NCBI RefSeq assembly: GCF_000337695.1
Contig: NZ_AOIA01000143.1
Location: 1-36,404 of the forward strand
Direction: 5' to 3'
DNA: 36,404 nucleotides
Origin: Natronococcus jeotgali DSM 18795
GTDB taxonomy: Archaea > Halobacteriota > Halobacteria > Halobacteriales > Natrialbaceae
Shown one piece after another: positions 8,336-17,420 of this stretch (positions are counted from its first letter, which is position 1; every line of letters starts with the position of its first letter). The notes beneath the pieces were generated by a model. That model saw only the letters and a list, made by a program, of their open reading frames with translations. It was not told the origin of the DNA and ran no database searches. The translations under genes were made by a program, and so were the position numbers.

Positions 8336-9343
8336 ATGGACCACCGGACCCGGGTGCTCGCGGCCGTCGGAACGACGGTGTTGCTCTTTCTGGCCGTCCA
8401 GATCGGCGCGCTGGCGCTGATCGAGCCGTTCCACGACGCCGACCGCCAGGCCGTCGAGGATCCCGAGAACCCGACCAACAGCCTCGTCTACTTCGCGGTC
8501 ATTCTCGTCGCGACCGGGTTCATGCTCGCGACCTTCCGGTACGACCTCGAGTGGATCGTCAGGGCGCTGGTCGTCGGCGTGAGCGTGATGCTCGCCTGGT
8601 TCGTCCTCACCGAACTCGTGCCCCCGGTCGTGACGGCGGGGTCGATCAACGTCCTCGCCGTCGCAGCCGCCCTCGGCGTCGGCGCGGCGCTGGTTCTCTA
8701 CCCGGAGTGGTACGTCATCGACGTCACCGGCGTGTTGATGGGAGCCGGCGCCGCGGCGCTGTTCGGGATCAGCTTCGGACTCTTGCCCGCGTTGCTGTTG
8801 CTCGCGGGATTGGCGATCTACGACGCTGTCAGCGTCTACCGGACCGAGCACATGCTCGACCTCGCCGCGGGAGTGATGGACCTCAAGATCCCCGTCGTAC
8901 TGGTCGTCCCGACGACGCTGTCGTACTCCTACCTCGCGGACGGCGAGGGCGCCGATCCCGACGCGTCCGGCCCCGATACGAGCAGCGGCGTCGAGGCGAA
9001 CTCGAACGGTGGAGATTCGATCCCCGAGGACGATCCCGCCGCGGACGGCGGCCGCGACGCGCTCTTCATCGGACTCGGCGACGCCATCATCCCGACGATC
9101 CTGGTCGCCAGCGCCGCCTCCTTCCTCGAGGCCGGAGCGCTGTCGGTACCGGGCATCGCGCTTAACCTGCCGGCGCTGGGCGCGATCGTCGGCACGCTCG
9201 CCGGGCTGGTCGTGCTCATGGGAATGGTGCTGAAGGGCCGTCCCCACGCCGGCCTGCCGTTGCTCAACGGCGGCGCGATCGGGGGCTACCTGCTGGGTGC
9301 GCTCGCCAGCGGCGTCCCGATCGCGGCCGCGCTCGGCCTCTAG
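8336..9343 (+). CDS. Presenilin-like intramembrane aspartyl protease (A22 family)
   Basis: This 335-residue multi-TM protein carries the presenilin/signal-peptide-peptidase catalytic signature: YD (Asp163 in LAIYDAVSVY), GxGD (Asp249 in FIGLGDAIIP) and the C-terminal Pro-Leu motif (LPLLNGGAIGGYL, Pro308). A hydrophilic Asp/Ser/Gly-rich loop (~203-240) separates the two catalytic helices, as in presenilins. Such enzymes cut within membrane helices of other proteins; the substrate here is unknown. The ATG at 8336 starts a hydrophilic N-terminus just before TM1. It follows srp19-gar1 on the same strand after an 86-bp gap, and its stop shares a CTAG with the convergent lipoprotein gene. Confidence 0.92.
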   Translation: MDHRTRVLAAVGTTVLLFLAVQIGALALIEPFHDADRQAVEDPENPTNSLVYFAVILVATGFMLATFRYDLEWIVRALVVGVSVMLAWFVLTELVPPVVTAGSINVLAVAAALGVGAALVLYPEWYVIDVTGVLMGAGAAALFGISFGLLPALLLLAGLAIYDAVSVYRTEHMLDLAAGVMDLKIPVVLVVPTTLSYSYLADGEGADPDASGPDTSSGVEANSNGGDSIPEDDPAADGGRDALFIGLGDAIIPTILVASAASFLEAGALSVPGIALNLPALGAIVGTLAGLVVLMGMVLKGRPHAGLPLLNGGAIGGYLLGALASGVPIAAALGL

Positions 9344-10047
9344 CCCGCCAGCGGATCCGACTCCTCGCGGCTGTCGACGATCTCGGCGTCGACGTCGTCG
9401 CCGTGTTCGAGCCCCTGGACCATGACGTCGATCCGATCCCGCTCGGAGTCGATCGGCAGCCCCTCGAGGTCGGGATAGACGCCGACGATCACGAGGTGGT
9501 CGCCGCCGGTCTCGTGGCGGGCGACGTCGAGCAGGATATCGACCGTGCGCTCGCCCTGTAGCTCGGCTTCGCCCTCGAAGGTCTCGAGGACGATGGTGTC
9601 CTCGAGCGCGGCGACCGAGCGCTCGCCGGTCGAGTCCCCGACGCTGAGCTCCTCGTACTGACCCTGGACCTCCCGGGCGATCTCCTCGGCTCCCATCTCG
9701 CCGACCGGGTTGAACTCCTCGCCGGCGACCCCGACCTGCGGCGTGGTGATGACTCCGAAGACGCCTGCCTCGACCTCACCGCCGAGGATATCGAGCGGTA
9801 GGTCGATCATCCGGACGTACTCGGCGCCGTAGCTGGTCACCTCGATTTCCTGGCCGGCGACCGACTCGGTGGTGACGATCTCCTCGGTCCCCTGGTACTC
9901 GTACCCCGTCTCGTCGGTCGCGCTCTCGGCGACGATCGCCGGCGACGCCGAAAACGTCGTCGCGTCCTCGAGGAGGCCGCCGAGACACCCCGCCGAGAGG
10001 GCGACACCGCCGACCGCGCCCGCGGCGACGAACTGTCGTCTCTGCAT
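9340..10047 (-). CDS. Tat-exported lipoprotein, DUF6517-like
   Basis: This 235-residue lipoprotein has a twin-arginine leader (MQRRQFVAAGAVGGVALSAGC) ending in a lipobox, with Cys21 the lipidated residue. The mature part resembles the haloarchaeal DUF6517 family, with stretches such as GYEYQGTEEIVTTESVAGQ and YGAEYVRMIDLP. No catalytic motif is visible and the function is unknown. It should sit at the outer face of the membrane. The start has a TATA-like box about 29 bp upstream. Its stop overlaps the convergent protease stop by four bases. Confidence 0.85.
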   Translation of the reverse strand: MQRRQFVAAGAVGGVALSAGCLGGLLEDATTFSASPAIVAESATDETGYEYQGTEEIVTTESVAGQEIEVTSYGAEYVRMIDLPLDILGGEVEAGVFGVITTPQVGVAGEEFNPVGEMGAEEIAREVQGQYEELSVGDSTGERSVAALEDTIVLETFEGEAELQGERTVDILLDVARHETGGDHLVIVGVYPDLEGLPIDSERDRIDVMVQGLEHGDDVDAEIVDSREESDPLAG

Positions 10048-10073
10048 GGTACCCCGATAGTTCGGCCTCGCGG

Positions 10074-10080
10074 CAATAAG
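10074..10080 (-). promoter_or_regulatory. TATA box of the DUF6517-like lipoprotein gene
   Basis: The minus strand reads CTTATTG, centred about 30 bp before the ATG at 10047, in leaderless register. Confidence 0.4.
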
Positions 10081-10267
10081 TGGCGCGGCCGGCTCGAGCC
10101 GGCCGGTTTCCGGGAGGGCTCCTCGGCGCTCGAACGACCCACGGAATTCGGTATCGCGGCCCGGAGTTTACGCGGTGCGAAACGGACGGTCCTCGAGCGA
10201 TCGCTCGACGGTCGCGGAACACGATCCCGGGAATCGCTGCGGCGGGAGAAACGGCGATCGAGGCCGG

Positions 10268-11761
10268 CTACTCGCCTGGGAGCCGGAAGCTCGGTCCCTC
10301 GTCGGTGTCCTGAACCTCGACGCCGAGCGCCTCGAGTTCGTCCCGGAGCTCGTCGGCCCGCTCGTAGTTGCCCGCCTCGCGTTCTCGCTCGCGCACGCCG
10401 AGAACGAGTTCGACGACGTCGCCGGCCAGTTCCGCGCTGCCGTCGGTCTCGCCCGCGAAGGAGAGGCCGAGCACGCCTCCGAGTTCCTCGAGGGTCTCGA
10501 CGGCCCGGCGCAGTCCGCGGTAGTCCGCCCGCTCGTCCTCGCTTCCCTCGAGGTGGCGGTTGATCGCCGTCGCGACCTCGAGCAGGGCCGACTGGGCCTC
10601 GCGGGTGTTGAAGTCGTCGTTCATCGCCTCGACAAAGGCCTCGCGGGCGTCGGCGACGTCCTCGCGGAGCTCGTCGTCTGTGACCTTCGCGCTCGCGTTC
10701 GGCGAGTCGATCGCCGCGGTCGCGGCCTCGTGGGCGCGCTCGAGTCGGTCCCACCGTTCCTCGGCCTCGGCGATCGTCTCGTCGGAGTACAGCTGCTGGC
10801 TGTTGTACGAGCCCGCGGTGAGGAACGTGCGCACGACGTTGGTTCCCCAGCGGTCGACGGCCTCCGCGACGGTGACGAAGTTGCCCAGGCTCGAGGACAT
10901 CTTCTCCTCGTCCATCTGAAACAGCTCGCAGTGGAGCCAGTACTTCGCGAACTGCTGGCCCGTCGCGGCCTCGGACTGGGCGATTTCGTTCTCGTGGTGG
11001 GGAAAGACCAGGTCGCGGCCGCCGACGTGGACGTCGAGCGTGTCGCCGAGGTGGGTCGTGCTCATCGCCGAGCACTCGATGTGCCACCCGGGTCGGCCCT
11101 CGCCCCACGGCGACTCCCAGGTCTGGGCGGTCTCGCAGGCCTCCGCGGCGGGCGCCGCGTCCTCATGGCGGTGTTCCTCGATCGCGTTGGCGTCGACGCC
11201 GTCGGCCTTCCAGAGCGCGAAGTCCGCGGGGTGGCGCTTCTCCGAGCGCTCGTCGGGGTCGCCCTGGGACTCGATCTCCTCGAGAGCCTGGTTCGAGAGC
11301 TTGCCGTACTCCTCGAAGCCGGTGACGTCGAAGTAGACCGACCCGTTGGACTCGTAGGCGTAGTCCTTCTCGATCAGGGTCTCGACGAGGGCGACGATCT
11401 CGGGGACGTGCTCGGAGACGCGGGGGTAGACCTCCGCCCGCAGGAGGTTTAGCGAGCGCATGTCCGCGAGGGTGCGCTCGATGTAGTTCTCGGCGACGTC
11501 GGCCTCGTCGGCGCCGTCCTCGCCGACGCGGGCGACGATCTTCTCGTTGACGTCGGTGAAGTTCTCGACGTGGCGCACGCCGTAACCGAGGTGTTCGAGC
11601 CAGCGGTGCATGACGTCGACGTGGACCCACGAGCGGGCGTGGCCCAGGTGGGGCGGATCCGAGACCGTCAGGCCGCAGTAGTAGAGGAGGACGTCGTCGG
11701 GATCCTGCGGCTCGAACGGCTCGGTATCGCCCGTCAACGTGTTCGTCACGTGCAGGGTCAT
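10268..11761 (-). CDS. cysS: Cysteine--tRNA ligase
   Basis: This is a class I aminoacyl-tRNA synthetase of 497 residues that charges tRNA(Cys). The zinc site begins with the Cys in LLYYCGLTV. The HIGH-type motif is PHLGHARS, and the second zinc block is GRPGWHIECSAMS, followed by FPHHENEIAQSEA. The KMSKS-type loop reads EKMSSSLGN. The C-terminal anticodon-binding DALR domain follows (~350-497). The ATG at 11761 begins MTLHVTNTLTGD, the normal family start; the open frame upstream has no similarity. A TATA-like CTTAACTG lies about 28 bp upstream. The gene is complete and stands alone as a unit. Confidence 0.97.
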   Translation of the reverse strand: MTLHVTNTLTGDTEPFEPQDPDDVLLYYCGLTVSDPPHLGHARSWVHVDVMHRWLEHLGYGVRHVENFTDVNEKIVARVGEDGADEADVAENYIERTLADMRSLNLLRAEVYPRVSEHVPEIVALVETLIEKDYAYESNGSVYFDVTGFEEYGKLSNQALEEIESQGDPDERSEKRHPADFALWKADGVDANAIEEHRHEDAAPAAEACETAQTWESPWGEGRPGWHIECSAMSTTHLGDTLDVHVGGRDLVFPHHENEIAQSEAATGQQFAKYWLHCELFQMDEEKMSSSLGNFVTVAEAVDRWGTNVVRTFLTAGSYNSQQLYSDETIAEAEERWDRLERAHEAATAAIDSPNASAKVTDDELREDVADAREAFVEAMNDDFNTREAQSALLEVATAINRHLEGSEDERADYRGLRRAVETLEELGGVLGLSFAGETDGSAELAGDVVELVLGVREREREAGNYERADELRDELEALGVEVQDTDEGPSFRLPGE

Positions 11762-11785
11762 TGCCCCGAGTTTTCCCCGGACGGC

Positions 11786-11793
11786 AGTTAAGC
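11786..11793 (-). promoter_or_regulatory. TATA box of cysS
   Basis: The minus strand reads CTTAACTG, centred about 28 bp before the cysS ATG at 11761, in leaderless register. Confidence 0.4.
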
Positions 11794-11822
11794 AGTGCGG
11801 TGACCGCCGACTCCGAACCCCG

Positions 11823-12800
11823 TTACCCGTCGGTCCGCTCCTCGAGGAAGGTCGCGGCCCGCCGCTCGCCCTCCTCGACGAGGGCTTCGAGAAACGCCGG
11901 ATCGCGGTCGAGCTTCGTCGTCCGGTCGTACCCGGAGAGTTCGATGCGTTCGATCGCCGTCGTCGTGTAGTCGGGGTGCTCGAGGTAGCCACCGTCGATC
12001 CACTCGTTGACCCGCTCGATCGTCCGGAGCTCGTTGTTCAGCGAGATGTTGCCCGCCAGCTCGTTTCGTCGGTCTGCGATCTCGGGGAGCGAGGACGGTC
12101 GTTCGGGATCGACCTGCGGGTTGATCTGGATCACCCACAGCTCGTCGGGGGTTCGGTCCCCCGGAACCGAGACCAGGTCCTTGACGGGCGGGTTCTGCGA
12201 GAGCAACCCGTCCCAGTAGTGACGGCCGTCGATCTCGACGGCCTCGAACAGCCCCGGTACCGCCGCCGAGGCGAGGACGGCGTCGACGGTGACGTCCTCG
12301 TTGACGAAGGTCTCGAACTCGCCGGCGTTGAGGTCGACGGCGCCGACGACCAGCTCCGGAACCTCGGCGACACAGAGCTCCGGAATCGCCTCGAAGTCGA
12401 CGTGGCGCTCGAGGATGCGCCCGAGGCGTCGCTGTCCCGCCCTCGCGGCCGGCGAGTGGCGCGGGTTGACCTCCGGTAGGCCGACGCCGGTGCTCGCGAT
12501 CCGGGCGTACGCTCGAACCCAGCCGTTGAGCAGCCGATCCGCGGGGTCGCTGGCCGCGATATCGTCCCACAGCGCGTCGAGGGTCTCGATCGCCGTCGAC
12601 TCGTCGCCGACGACGGCGCCGTACCAGACCGCCAGCGCGTTGAACGCGCCGCCGGAGCTACCGCTGATCCCGACCAGCTCGAACGTCTCGTCGCGTTCGG
12701 GCCACTGCTCGAGCAGCTCCCGGAGCACGCCCGCGGTAAACGCCGTGTGGCTCCCGCCGCCCTGGCAGGCGATGGCGACCCGCGTTCGATCGTCACCCAT
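11823..12800 (-). CDS. Patatin-like phospholipase/esterase
   Basis: This 325-residue protein is an alpha-beta hydrolase of the patatin family. An oxyanion-hole glycine run (ACQGGGSHTAFTAG, residues 11-24) precedes the nucleophile elbow GSSGG with Ser49, and a DG dyad Asp occurs in RHYWDGLLSQNPP. There is no signal peptide, so the enzyme is probably cytoplasmic or attached to the inner membrane surface, hydrolysing acyl esters. Archaeal lipids are ether-linked, so its natural substrate is not obvious. I chose the ATG at 12800 (MGDDRTRVAIACQGGGS). A start 39 bp further up adds 13 residues without family character. Confidence 0.88.
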   Translation of the reverse strand: MGDDRTRVAIACQGGGSHTAFTAGVLRELLEQWPERDETFELVGISGSSGGAFNALAVWYGAVVGDESTAIETLDALWDDIAASDPADRLLNGWVRAYARIASTGVGLPEVNPRHSPAARAGQRRLGRILERHVDFEAIPELCVAEVPELVVGAVDLNAGEFETFVNEDVTVDAVLASAAVPGLFEAVEIDGRHYWDGLLSQNPPVKDLVSVPGDRTPDELWVIQINPQVDPERPSSLPEIADRRNELAGNISLNNELRTIERVNEWIDGGYLEHPDYTTTAIERIELSGYDRTTKLDRDPAFLEALVEEGERRAATFLEERTDG

Positions 12801-12933
12801 CCGCCACCACCTCGAATCCGGCGCCGTCGGGCGGTCCATCGAGCGATAGACTGCGACGGTCGGATCGCGGTCCGTTCGGTACCATCGACGAACGTCCGCC
12901 GAACGGGCACAAATAGGTTTCCGGCAGTCGAAC

Positions 12934-13434
12934 CTACGCCTCCGGAACCGCCTCGAGCGCCGCCTCGACGGTCCGCAGGGCGTCGACGCCGTCGCGGTCG
13001 TCGACGACGAGCATCATGGTGCCCTCGCCGACGCCGGCCGCGATCGGCTCGATTCCGTCGCTCTCGAGGCGCCCGAGCGCGGCCCCGAGGGCGGTCGCGT
13101 CGACGTCGCCCGTGGCCGCGATCGCCGTGAGCTCCCCGCCGTCGGATCGAAACGACGTGCCGCCGACGGCCAGCAGCGCCGTTTCGTGCTTGGCGCCGTC
13201 GATCGGAGCCGGCGTGATTCCTCGTTCCATCCTGACGCGCACGTCTCGAGCGTCGGTCTCGTAGGGCGGGAGCTCCTCGGCGTAGCGACGGATCGCGGTC
13301 GCGACCGCGTCGGTCTCGCCGTCGACGTCGAGGTACCGGGCTGCCGCGGTGTAGTTGACGACTCCGGCCCGCAGTGCGGTGACGAGAAACGGGTTCCCGT
13401 CGACGGCTCGGCGCGTTTCGCTCGCGAGCGACAT
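12934..13434 (-). CDS. Conserved haloarchaeal protein of unknown function
   Basis: The 166-residue protein starts MSLASETRRAVDGNPFLVTALRAG. The first ~70 residues look helical and winged-helix-like (AGVVNYTAAARYLDVDGETDAVATAIRRY). The last ~70 form an ACT-like pattern, with LLAVGGTSFRSDGGELTAIA followed by LESDGIEPIAAGVGEGTMMLVV. Proteins of this type recur across haloarchaea as an uncharacterised DUF family (DUF7523 from memory, not checked). An amino-acid-responsive regulator would fit the layout, but that is inference. I chose the ATG at 13434 over one 15 bp upstream because conserved-looking sequence begins there. Confidence 0.75.
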   Translation of the reverse strand: MSLASETRRAVDGNPFLVTALRAGVVNYTAAARYLDVDGETDAVATAIRRYAEELPPYETDARDVRVRMERGITPAPIDGAKHETALLAVGGTSFRSDGGELTAIAATGDVDATALGAALGRLESDGIEPIAAGVGEGTMMLVVDDRDGVDALRTVEAALEAVPEA

Positions 13435-13537
13435 AACTGTAGGTGTCACACGCGACCGGGGAGGGATAAGCGTCGTGGTCGCGCCGGAACGGTCCTCGAC
13501 CGCGGCGCTTTTGCCGCGAGCCCCCCTCGAGTCGGAT

Positions 13538-13789
13538 ATGCAACCGGAGGACGTCGAGGCGGTGATCGAGTCCGAACTCGAGGGTGCGCAGGCGACCGTT
13601 ACGCACGCGCGGGACGAACACGACGACGACCACCTCGCGGCGACGGTCGTCTCGCCGACCTTCGCGGACCAGTCGCTGGTCCAGCAACACCAGCAGGTCT
13701 ACGACGCGCTCGAGGACCACATGACGACCGACATCCACGCCCTCGAACTGTCGACGTACACGCCCGAGGAGTACGACGAACTCGAGTAG
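13538..13789 (+). CDS. BolA-family protein
   Basis: This 83-residue protein has the BolA fold: MQPEDVEAVIESELEGAQATVTHARDEH, then a strand-helix unit, with the family turn LVQQHQQVYDALEDHMTTDIHALELST. The invariant His in the final helix-strand is present. BolA proteins pair with monothiol glutaredoxins to handle iron-sulphur clusters in bacteria and eukaryotes; in haloarchaea the role is not established. The ATG at 13538 is chosen because the family start lies there; the frame is open upstream without similarity. A short T-run at about 13906-13910 downstream may end the transcript. Confidence 0.88.
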   Translation: MQPEDVEAVIESELEGAQATVTHARDEHDDDHLAATVVSPTFADQSLVQQHQQVYDALEDHMTTDIHALELSTYTPEEYDELE

Positions 13790-13927
13790 CCCGCCCCGGA
13801 GACCGCGGAAGCGACCGACCCGAGCGACGGCGCCGTCGCTCGGTCCCACGCGAACGAACCCCGGCCGACGCCGTCCCGTCCGCGGACTCCGCTTCGTTCC
13901 CGCCATTTTTGTCGAATAACCAATGGG

Positions 13928-13933
13928 TTTATT
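13928..13933 (+). promoter_or_regulatory. TATA box of first PH-domain module
   Basis: TTTATT is centred about 27 bp before the ATG at 13958. The second copy of the module (18029) has the same hexamer at nearly the same distance. Confidence 0.5.
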
Positions 13934-13957
13934 GAGCGGTTGAAAGAACGACTCGGC

Positions 13958-14422
13958 ATGGAACCCCTCCACCCGCGAATCAGGATCGTCTGGGTCGTCC
14001 GCGCGGTGCTCGTCGCCGCCGCGCTCGCCGTGGCCGTCGCGGCCGCCCAGCGGTGGCTCGTCGACTCCCTCCCGTCGGCCGCGGCCGTCGGCGTCGGCCT
14101 CCTTTTGGCTCTCGTCGGCGTCGCCCACGCCCTCCTGCTTTTCACCAACTGGGGCTTCGAACTCCAGGACGACGCGCTCTACCTCGAGCGCGGCGTCGTC
14201 ACGTTCGTCGAGACGTCGGTGCCGTTCGTCCGCGTCCAGCACGTCGACACCCAGTTCGGCCCGATCGAGCGGGCGCTCGGCCTCTCGAGCGTCGTGGTCT
14301 ACACGGCCGGCTCGCGCAACGCCGACGTTCGGATCCCCGGCCTGACGCCCGACCGCGCCCGGAGCCTGCAGAACACGCTCCGCGAACTGGCCGTCGAGAG
14401 CGAGGCCGAGGACGCGGTATGA
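13958..14422 (+). CDS. Small bacterial-PH (bPH2/DUF304) membrane protein, copy 1
   Basis: This 154-residue protein has two TM helices (residues ~8-30 and ~38-60) followed by one bacterial pleckstrin-homology domain (~65-150). The domain contains LYLERGVVTFVETSVPFVRVQHVD and [23 protein letters not shown]. It corresponds to the YdbS half of the YdbS/YdbT pair known in bacteria, whose function is poorly defined but linked to the cell envelope. The ATG at 13958 follows a TATA box by 27 bp. Its stop overlaps the next start as ATGA. A paralogue with the same ending (ESE-x-EDAV) lies at 18029. Confidence 0.88.
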   Translation: MEPLHPRIRIVWVVRAVLVAAALAVAVAAAQRWLVDSLPSAAAVGVGLLLALVGVAHALLLFTNWGFELQDDALYLERGVVTFVETSVPFVRVQHVDTQFGPIERALGLSSVVVYTAGSRNADVRIPGLTPDRARSLQNTLRELAVESEAEDAV

Positions 14423-15990
14423 ATCGGCTCCACCCACTCAGCGGCGCCGCGACCGCGCTCCACCGCGGCGTGGCCGGCGGTTCGATCCCGTTCTTTCTGG
14501 TGAGTATGCTCGACGGCGTCTTCGACGCCGTCGAGGTCGGCTGGGTGTTCTTCCTCGCCCCGGTGGGTTTCGTCGTCGGCGTCGCCTACGGCGCCGCGTA
14601 CTACTACCGGTTCGGGTACGAACTCGCCGCGGACACGTTCGACATCCGATCCGGCGTCCTCTCGCGGCGCTCGCGCGAGATCCCGCTCCGACGGATCCAG
14701 AACGTGGACATCTCGCAGGGGATCGTCCAGCGGCTTCTCGGAGTCGCCGTCGTCCGGATCGAGACGGCGGGGGGCGGGGAGACCGAGGCCGAACTCGCCT
14801 TCGTCGCCGACGACGAGGCGACCCGCCTCCAGCGGGAGATCCGCCGTCTGACCGCCGAGCAACACGCCGAGGCCCCCGACGCGCGATCGCCCGAGACCGA
14901 CGCGTCGTCGGCCGCGGACCGCGCGGATTCGACGGGGGCCGACCCCGACCCGCGGCCGACGCTGCTGTTCGACCTCGAGGGGCGGGAGTTGCTGTTGCTC
15001 TCGCTGTCCTCGGTCAGTCTCTCGGGGGCGACCCTGCTCCCGCTCGTGTTCGTCGTCGCCGGCGACGCGGTAGTCGACCTGCTCGTCTCGCTGGCGGAAC
15101 CACTGGGCGGGCCCGCGGACCTCGACGACGCGTCCGCACCCCAGTACGGCCTGTTCGCCGTCGTCTCGATCCTCTACGGCGCGCTCGCCGCCTACCTGCT
15201 CGGTGCGGCCTACACGTTCGCCACGTACTACGACTTCCGGCTGGGGTCGACGGGCGACGACCTCGTCTACGAGCGGGGGTTGCTCCAGCGCTACAGCGGG
15301 TCGATCCCGGTCGACAAGATCCAGACGTTCTCGATCGCCGAGAACCCGATCCAGCGCGCGATCGAGTACGCCGGCCTCCGGATCGAGACCGCGGGTCACG
15401 GCCCGGACGGGAGCGCGGGGAGCCAGTCGGCGGTCCCGCTGGCCCGGCGCCGCCGCGTCGAGGGCTTCCTCGAGCGGGCGACCGGGCTCGAGACGCCGTC
15501 GTTCACCCGCCCCCCGACGCTCGCCCGTCGGCGGTACGTCGCCCGCTACTCGCTGCTGGCGGCCGCGGTCGTCGCCGCCGCCTTCGGCGTCTCCCGCGTC
15601 TGGACGATCCCCTACTGGTACGCGAGCGCGCTCGCGTTCGCGGGCGCACCGATCGCCGCGCACCTGCGCTGGCGCAACCTCGGTTACGCCGTCGCCGACG
15701 ACCACCTCCTCGTCCGGGCGGGGTTCTGGCGCCGGCGCACGCACGCGATCCCCTACTACCGCGTCCAGACCGTCTCGACGCGGCGATCGATCTTCCAGCG
15801 CCGGCTTGGGCTGGGATCGGTGGTGGTCGACACCGCCAGCTCGCGGACGTTCGCCCGGGGAACGCCGACCATCCACGACCTCGAGGTGACGGACGCGCGG
15901 GCGATCCACGAGGAGACGCGGGCCCGCCTCGAGGCGGCCCGCCGGAGCCGCGGCGCCGAGGGGCGCGAACTTTCGGTTACTTTTTCCTGA
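14419..15990 (+). CDS. Large bacterial-PH (bPH2/DUF304) membrane protein, copy 1
   Basis: This 523-residue protein repeats the unit of two TM helices plus a bPH2 domain three times: domain 1 around residues 60-150, domain 2 around 275-355 and domain 3 around 430-515. Each domain has the family pattern of a long hydrophobic strand, an R/K-rich I-P-x-x-[KR]-[IV]-Q stretch (REIPLRRIQNVDI, GSIPVDKIQTFSI, HAIPYYRVQTVST) and a VxIETAG or VxVDTA strand. A charged linker (~150-190) follows the first. It is coupled by ATGA to the small PH protein and the two probably form one membrane complex, as YdbS/YdbT are thought to. It is paralogous to 18514-20103. Confidence 0.88.
   Translation: MNRLHPLSGAATALHRGVAGGSIPFFLVSMLDGVFDAVEVGWVFFLAPVGFVVGVAYGAAYYYRFGYELAADTFDIRSGVLSRRSREIPLRRIQNVDISQGIVQRLLGVAVVRIETAGGGETEAELAFVADDEATRLQREIRRLTAEQHAEAPDARSPETDASSAADRADSTGADPDPRPTLLFDLEGRELLLLSLSSVSLSGATLLPLVFVVAGDAVVDLLVSLAEPLGGPADLDDASAPQYGLFAVVSILYGALAAYLLGAAYTFATYYDFRLGSTGDDLVYERGLLQRYSGSIPVDKIQTFSIAENPIQRAIEYAGLRIETAGHGPDGSAGSQSAVPLARRRRVEGFLERATGLETPSFTRPPTLARRRYVARYSLLAAAVVAAAFGVSRVWTIPYWYASALAFAGAPIAAHLRWRNLGYAVADDHLLVRAGFWRRRTHAIPYYRVQTVSTRRSIFQRRLGLGSVVVDTASSRTFARGTPTIHDLEVTDARAIHEETRARLEAARRSRGAEGRELSVTFS
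15977..15984 (+). promoter_or_regulatory. TATA-like box of fumC
   Basis: TTACTTTT overlaps the end of the upstream PH gene and is centred about 30 bp before the fumC ATG at 16011, which suggests fumC has its own leaderless transcript. Confidence 0.35.
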
Positions 15991-16010
15991 CCGGTCGCGA
16001 CTCCCCGCAC

Positions 16011-17420
16011 ATGGCAGAGGACTTCCGCGTCGAGGAGGACAGCCTCGGGGAGATGCAGGTGCCGAGCGACGCCTACTGGGGCGCCCAGACCCAGCGGGCG
16101 ATCGAGAACTTCCCCGTCTCGGGGATCAGCTTCGGCCGGCGGTTCGTCCGCGGGCTCGGCGTCGTAAAAAAGGCCGCCGCGCAGGCCAACCGCGACCTAG
16201 GGTTGCTCGACGACGACGTCGCCGAGGCGATCGTCGAAGCCGCCGACGAGGTCATCGCCGGCGAGCACGACGACCAGTTCCCGGTCGACGTCTTCCAGAC
16301 CGGGTCGGGAACGTCCTCGAACATGAACGCCAACGAGGTCATCGCCAACCGCGCCGCCGAGATCACGGGCGCGGAGATCGGCGACCGCGTCGTCCACCCC
16401 AACGACCACGTCAACTACGGCCAGTCGAGCAACGACGTCATCCCGACCGCGATGCACGTCGCCGCCCTCGAGGCCGTCGAGAAGGACGTCATCCCGGCGC
16501 TCGATCAGCTTCGGGAGGCCCTCGAGGCCAAGGAGGAGGAGTTCGACGACGTCGTCAAAACGGGACGCACCCACCTTCAGGACGCGACCCCGGTCACGCT
16601 GGGCCAGGAGTTCTCCGGCTACCGCACCCAGGTCGCGAAGGGTCTCGACCGCGTCGACAAGGTCCGCAACCACCTCGCGGAGCTCGCGTTGGGCGGCACC
16701 GCAACCGGGACGGGGCTGAACACCCACGAGGAGTTTCCGGGACGGGTCGCCGAATACATCACCAAGGAGACGGGCGTCCAGTTCCGCGAGGCCGACAACC
16801 ACTTCGAGGCCCAGGCGGCCCACGACGCCATGAGCGAGGCCCACGGCGCCCTGCGGGTCGTCGCGGGCTCGCTCAACAAGATCGCCAACGACCTCCGACT
16901 GCTGGCCTCCGGTCCGCGCAACGGCCTCGGCGAGATCGAACAGCCCGAGAACCAGCCCGGCTCCTCGATCATGCCCGGGAAGATCAACCCCGTCGTCGCC
17001 GAGGCGGTCAACCAGGTCCACAAGCAGGTCGTCGGCAACGACGCCGCGGTTTCGGCCGGCGCCGCGGAGGGCCAGATCGACCTCAACCTCTACAAGCCCG
17101 TGCTGGCTCACAACTTCCTGCAGTCCGCGGAGCTGATCGCCAACTCGAGTCAGGTCTTCGCCGAGCGCTTCGTCGCGAAACTCGAGGCCAACGAGGAGTA
17201 CTGCCGAGACCGCGTCGAACAGTCGATGGCGATGGCCACCTCGCTCAACGTCCACATCGGCTACGACAAGGCCAGCGAGGTCGCCAAAACGGCGCTCAAG
17301 GAAGGGAAGACGGTCCGCGAGGTCGTCCTCGAGAAGGGGTACCTCGACGAGGACGAAGCCGACGAGGTCCTCGACCCCGAGAAGATGACCCGGCGGGGCA
17401 TCCTGGGCCGGGAGGAGTAA
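16011..17420 (+). CDS. fumC: Class II fumarate hydratase
   Basis: This 469-residue enzyme interconverts fumarate and (S)-malate in the citric acid cycle. It is the oxygen-stable, iron-free class II type of the aspartase/fumarase superfamily. The catalytic loop GSSIMPGKINPV (residues 317-328) holds the catalytic Ser, the substrate-binding His188 lies in KTGRTHLQDATP, and QTGSGTSSNMNANEV (96-110) is the first conserved region. Length and all motifs are normal. It sits between two copies of a PH-domain gene pair with no obvious functional link. Confidence 0.97.
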   Translation: MAEDFRVEEDSLGEMQVPSDAYWGAQTQRAIENFPVSGISFGRRFVRGLGVVKKAAAQANRDLGLLDDDVAEAIVEAADEVIAGEHDDQFPVDVFQTGSGTSSNMNANEVIANRAAEITGAEIGDRVVHPNDHVNYGQSSNDVIPTAMHVAALEAVEKDVIPALDQLREALEAKEEEFDDVVKTGRTHLQDATPVTLGQEFSGYRTQVAKGLDRVDKVRNHLAELALGGTATGTGLNTHEEFPGRVAEYITKETGVQFREADNHFEAQAAHDAMSEAHGALRVVAGSLNKIANDLRLLASGPRNGLGEIEQPENQPGSSIMPGKINPVVAEAVNQVHKQVVGNDAAVSAGAAEGQIDLNLYKPVLAHNFLQSAELIANSSQVFAERFVAKLEANEEYCRDRVEQSMAMATSLNVHIGYDKASEVAKTALKEGKTVREVVLEKGYLDEDEADEVLDPEKMTRRGILGREE

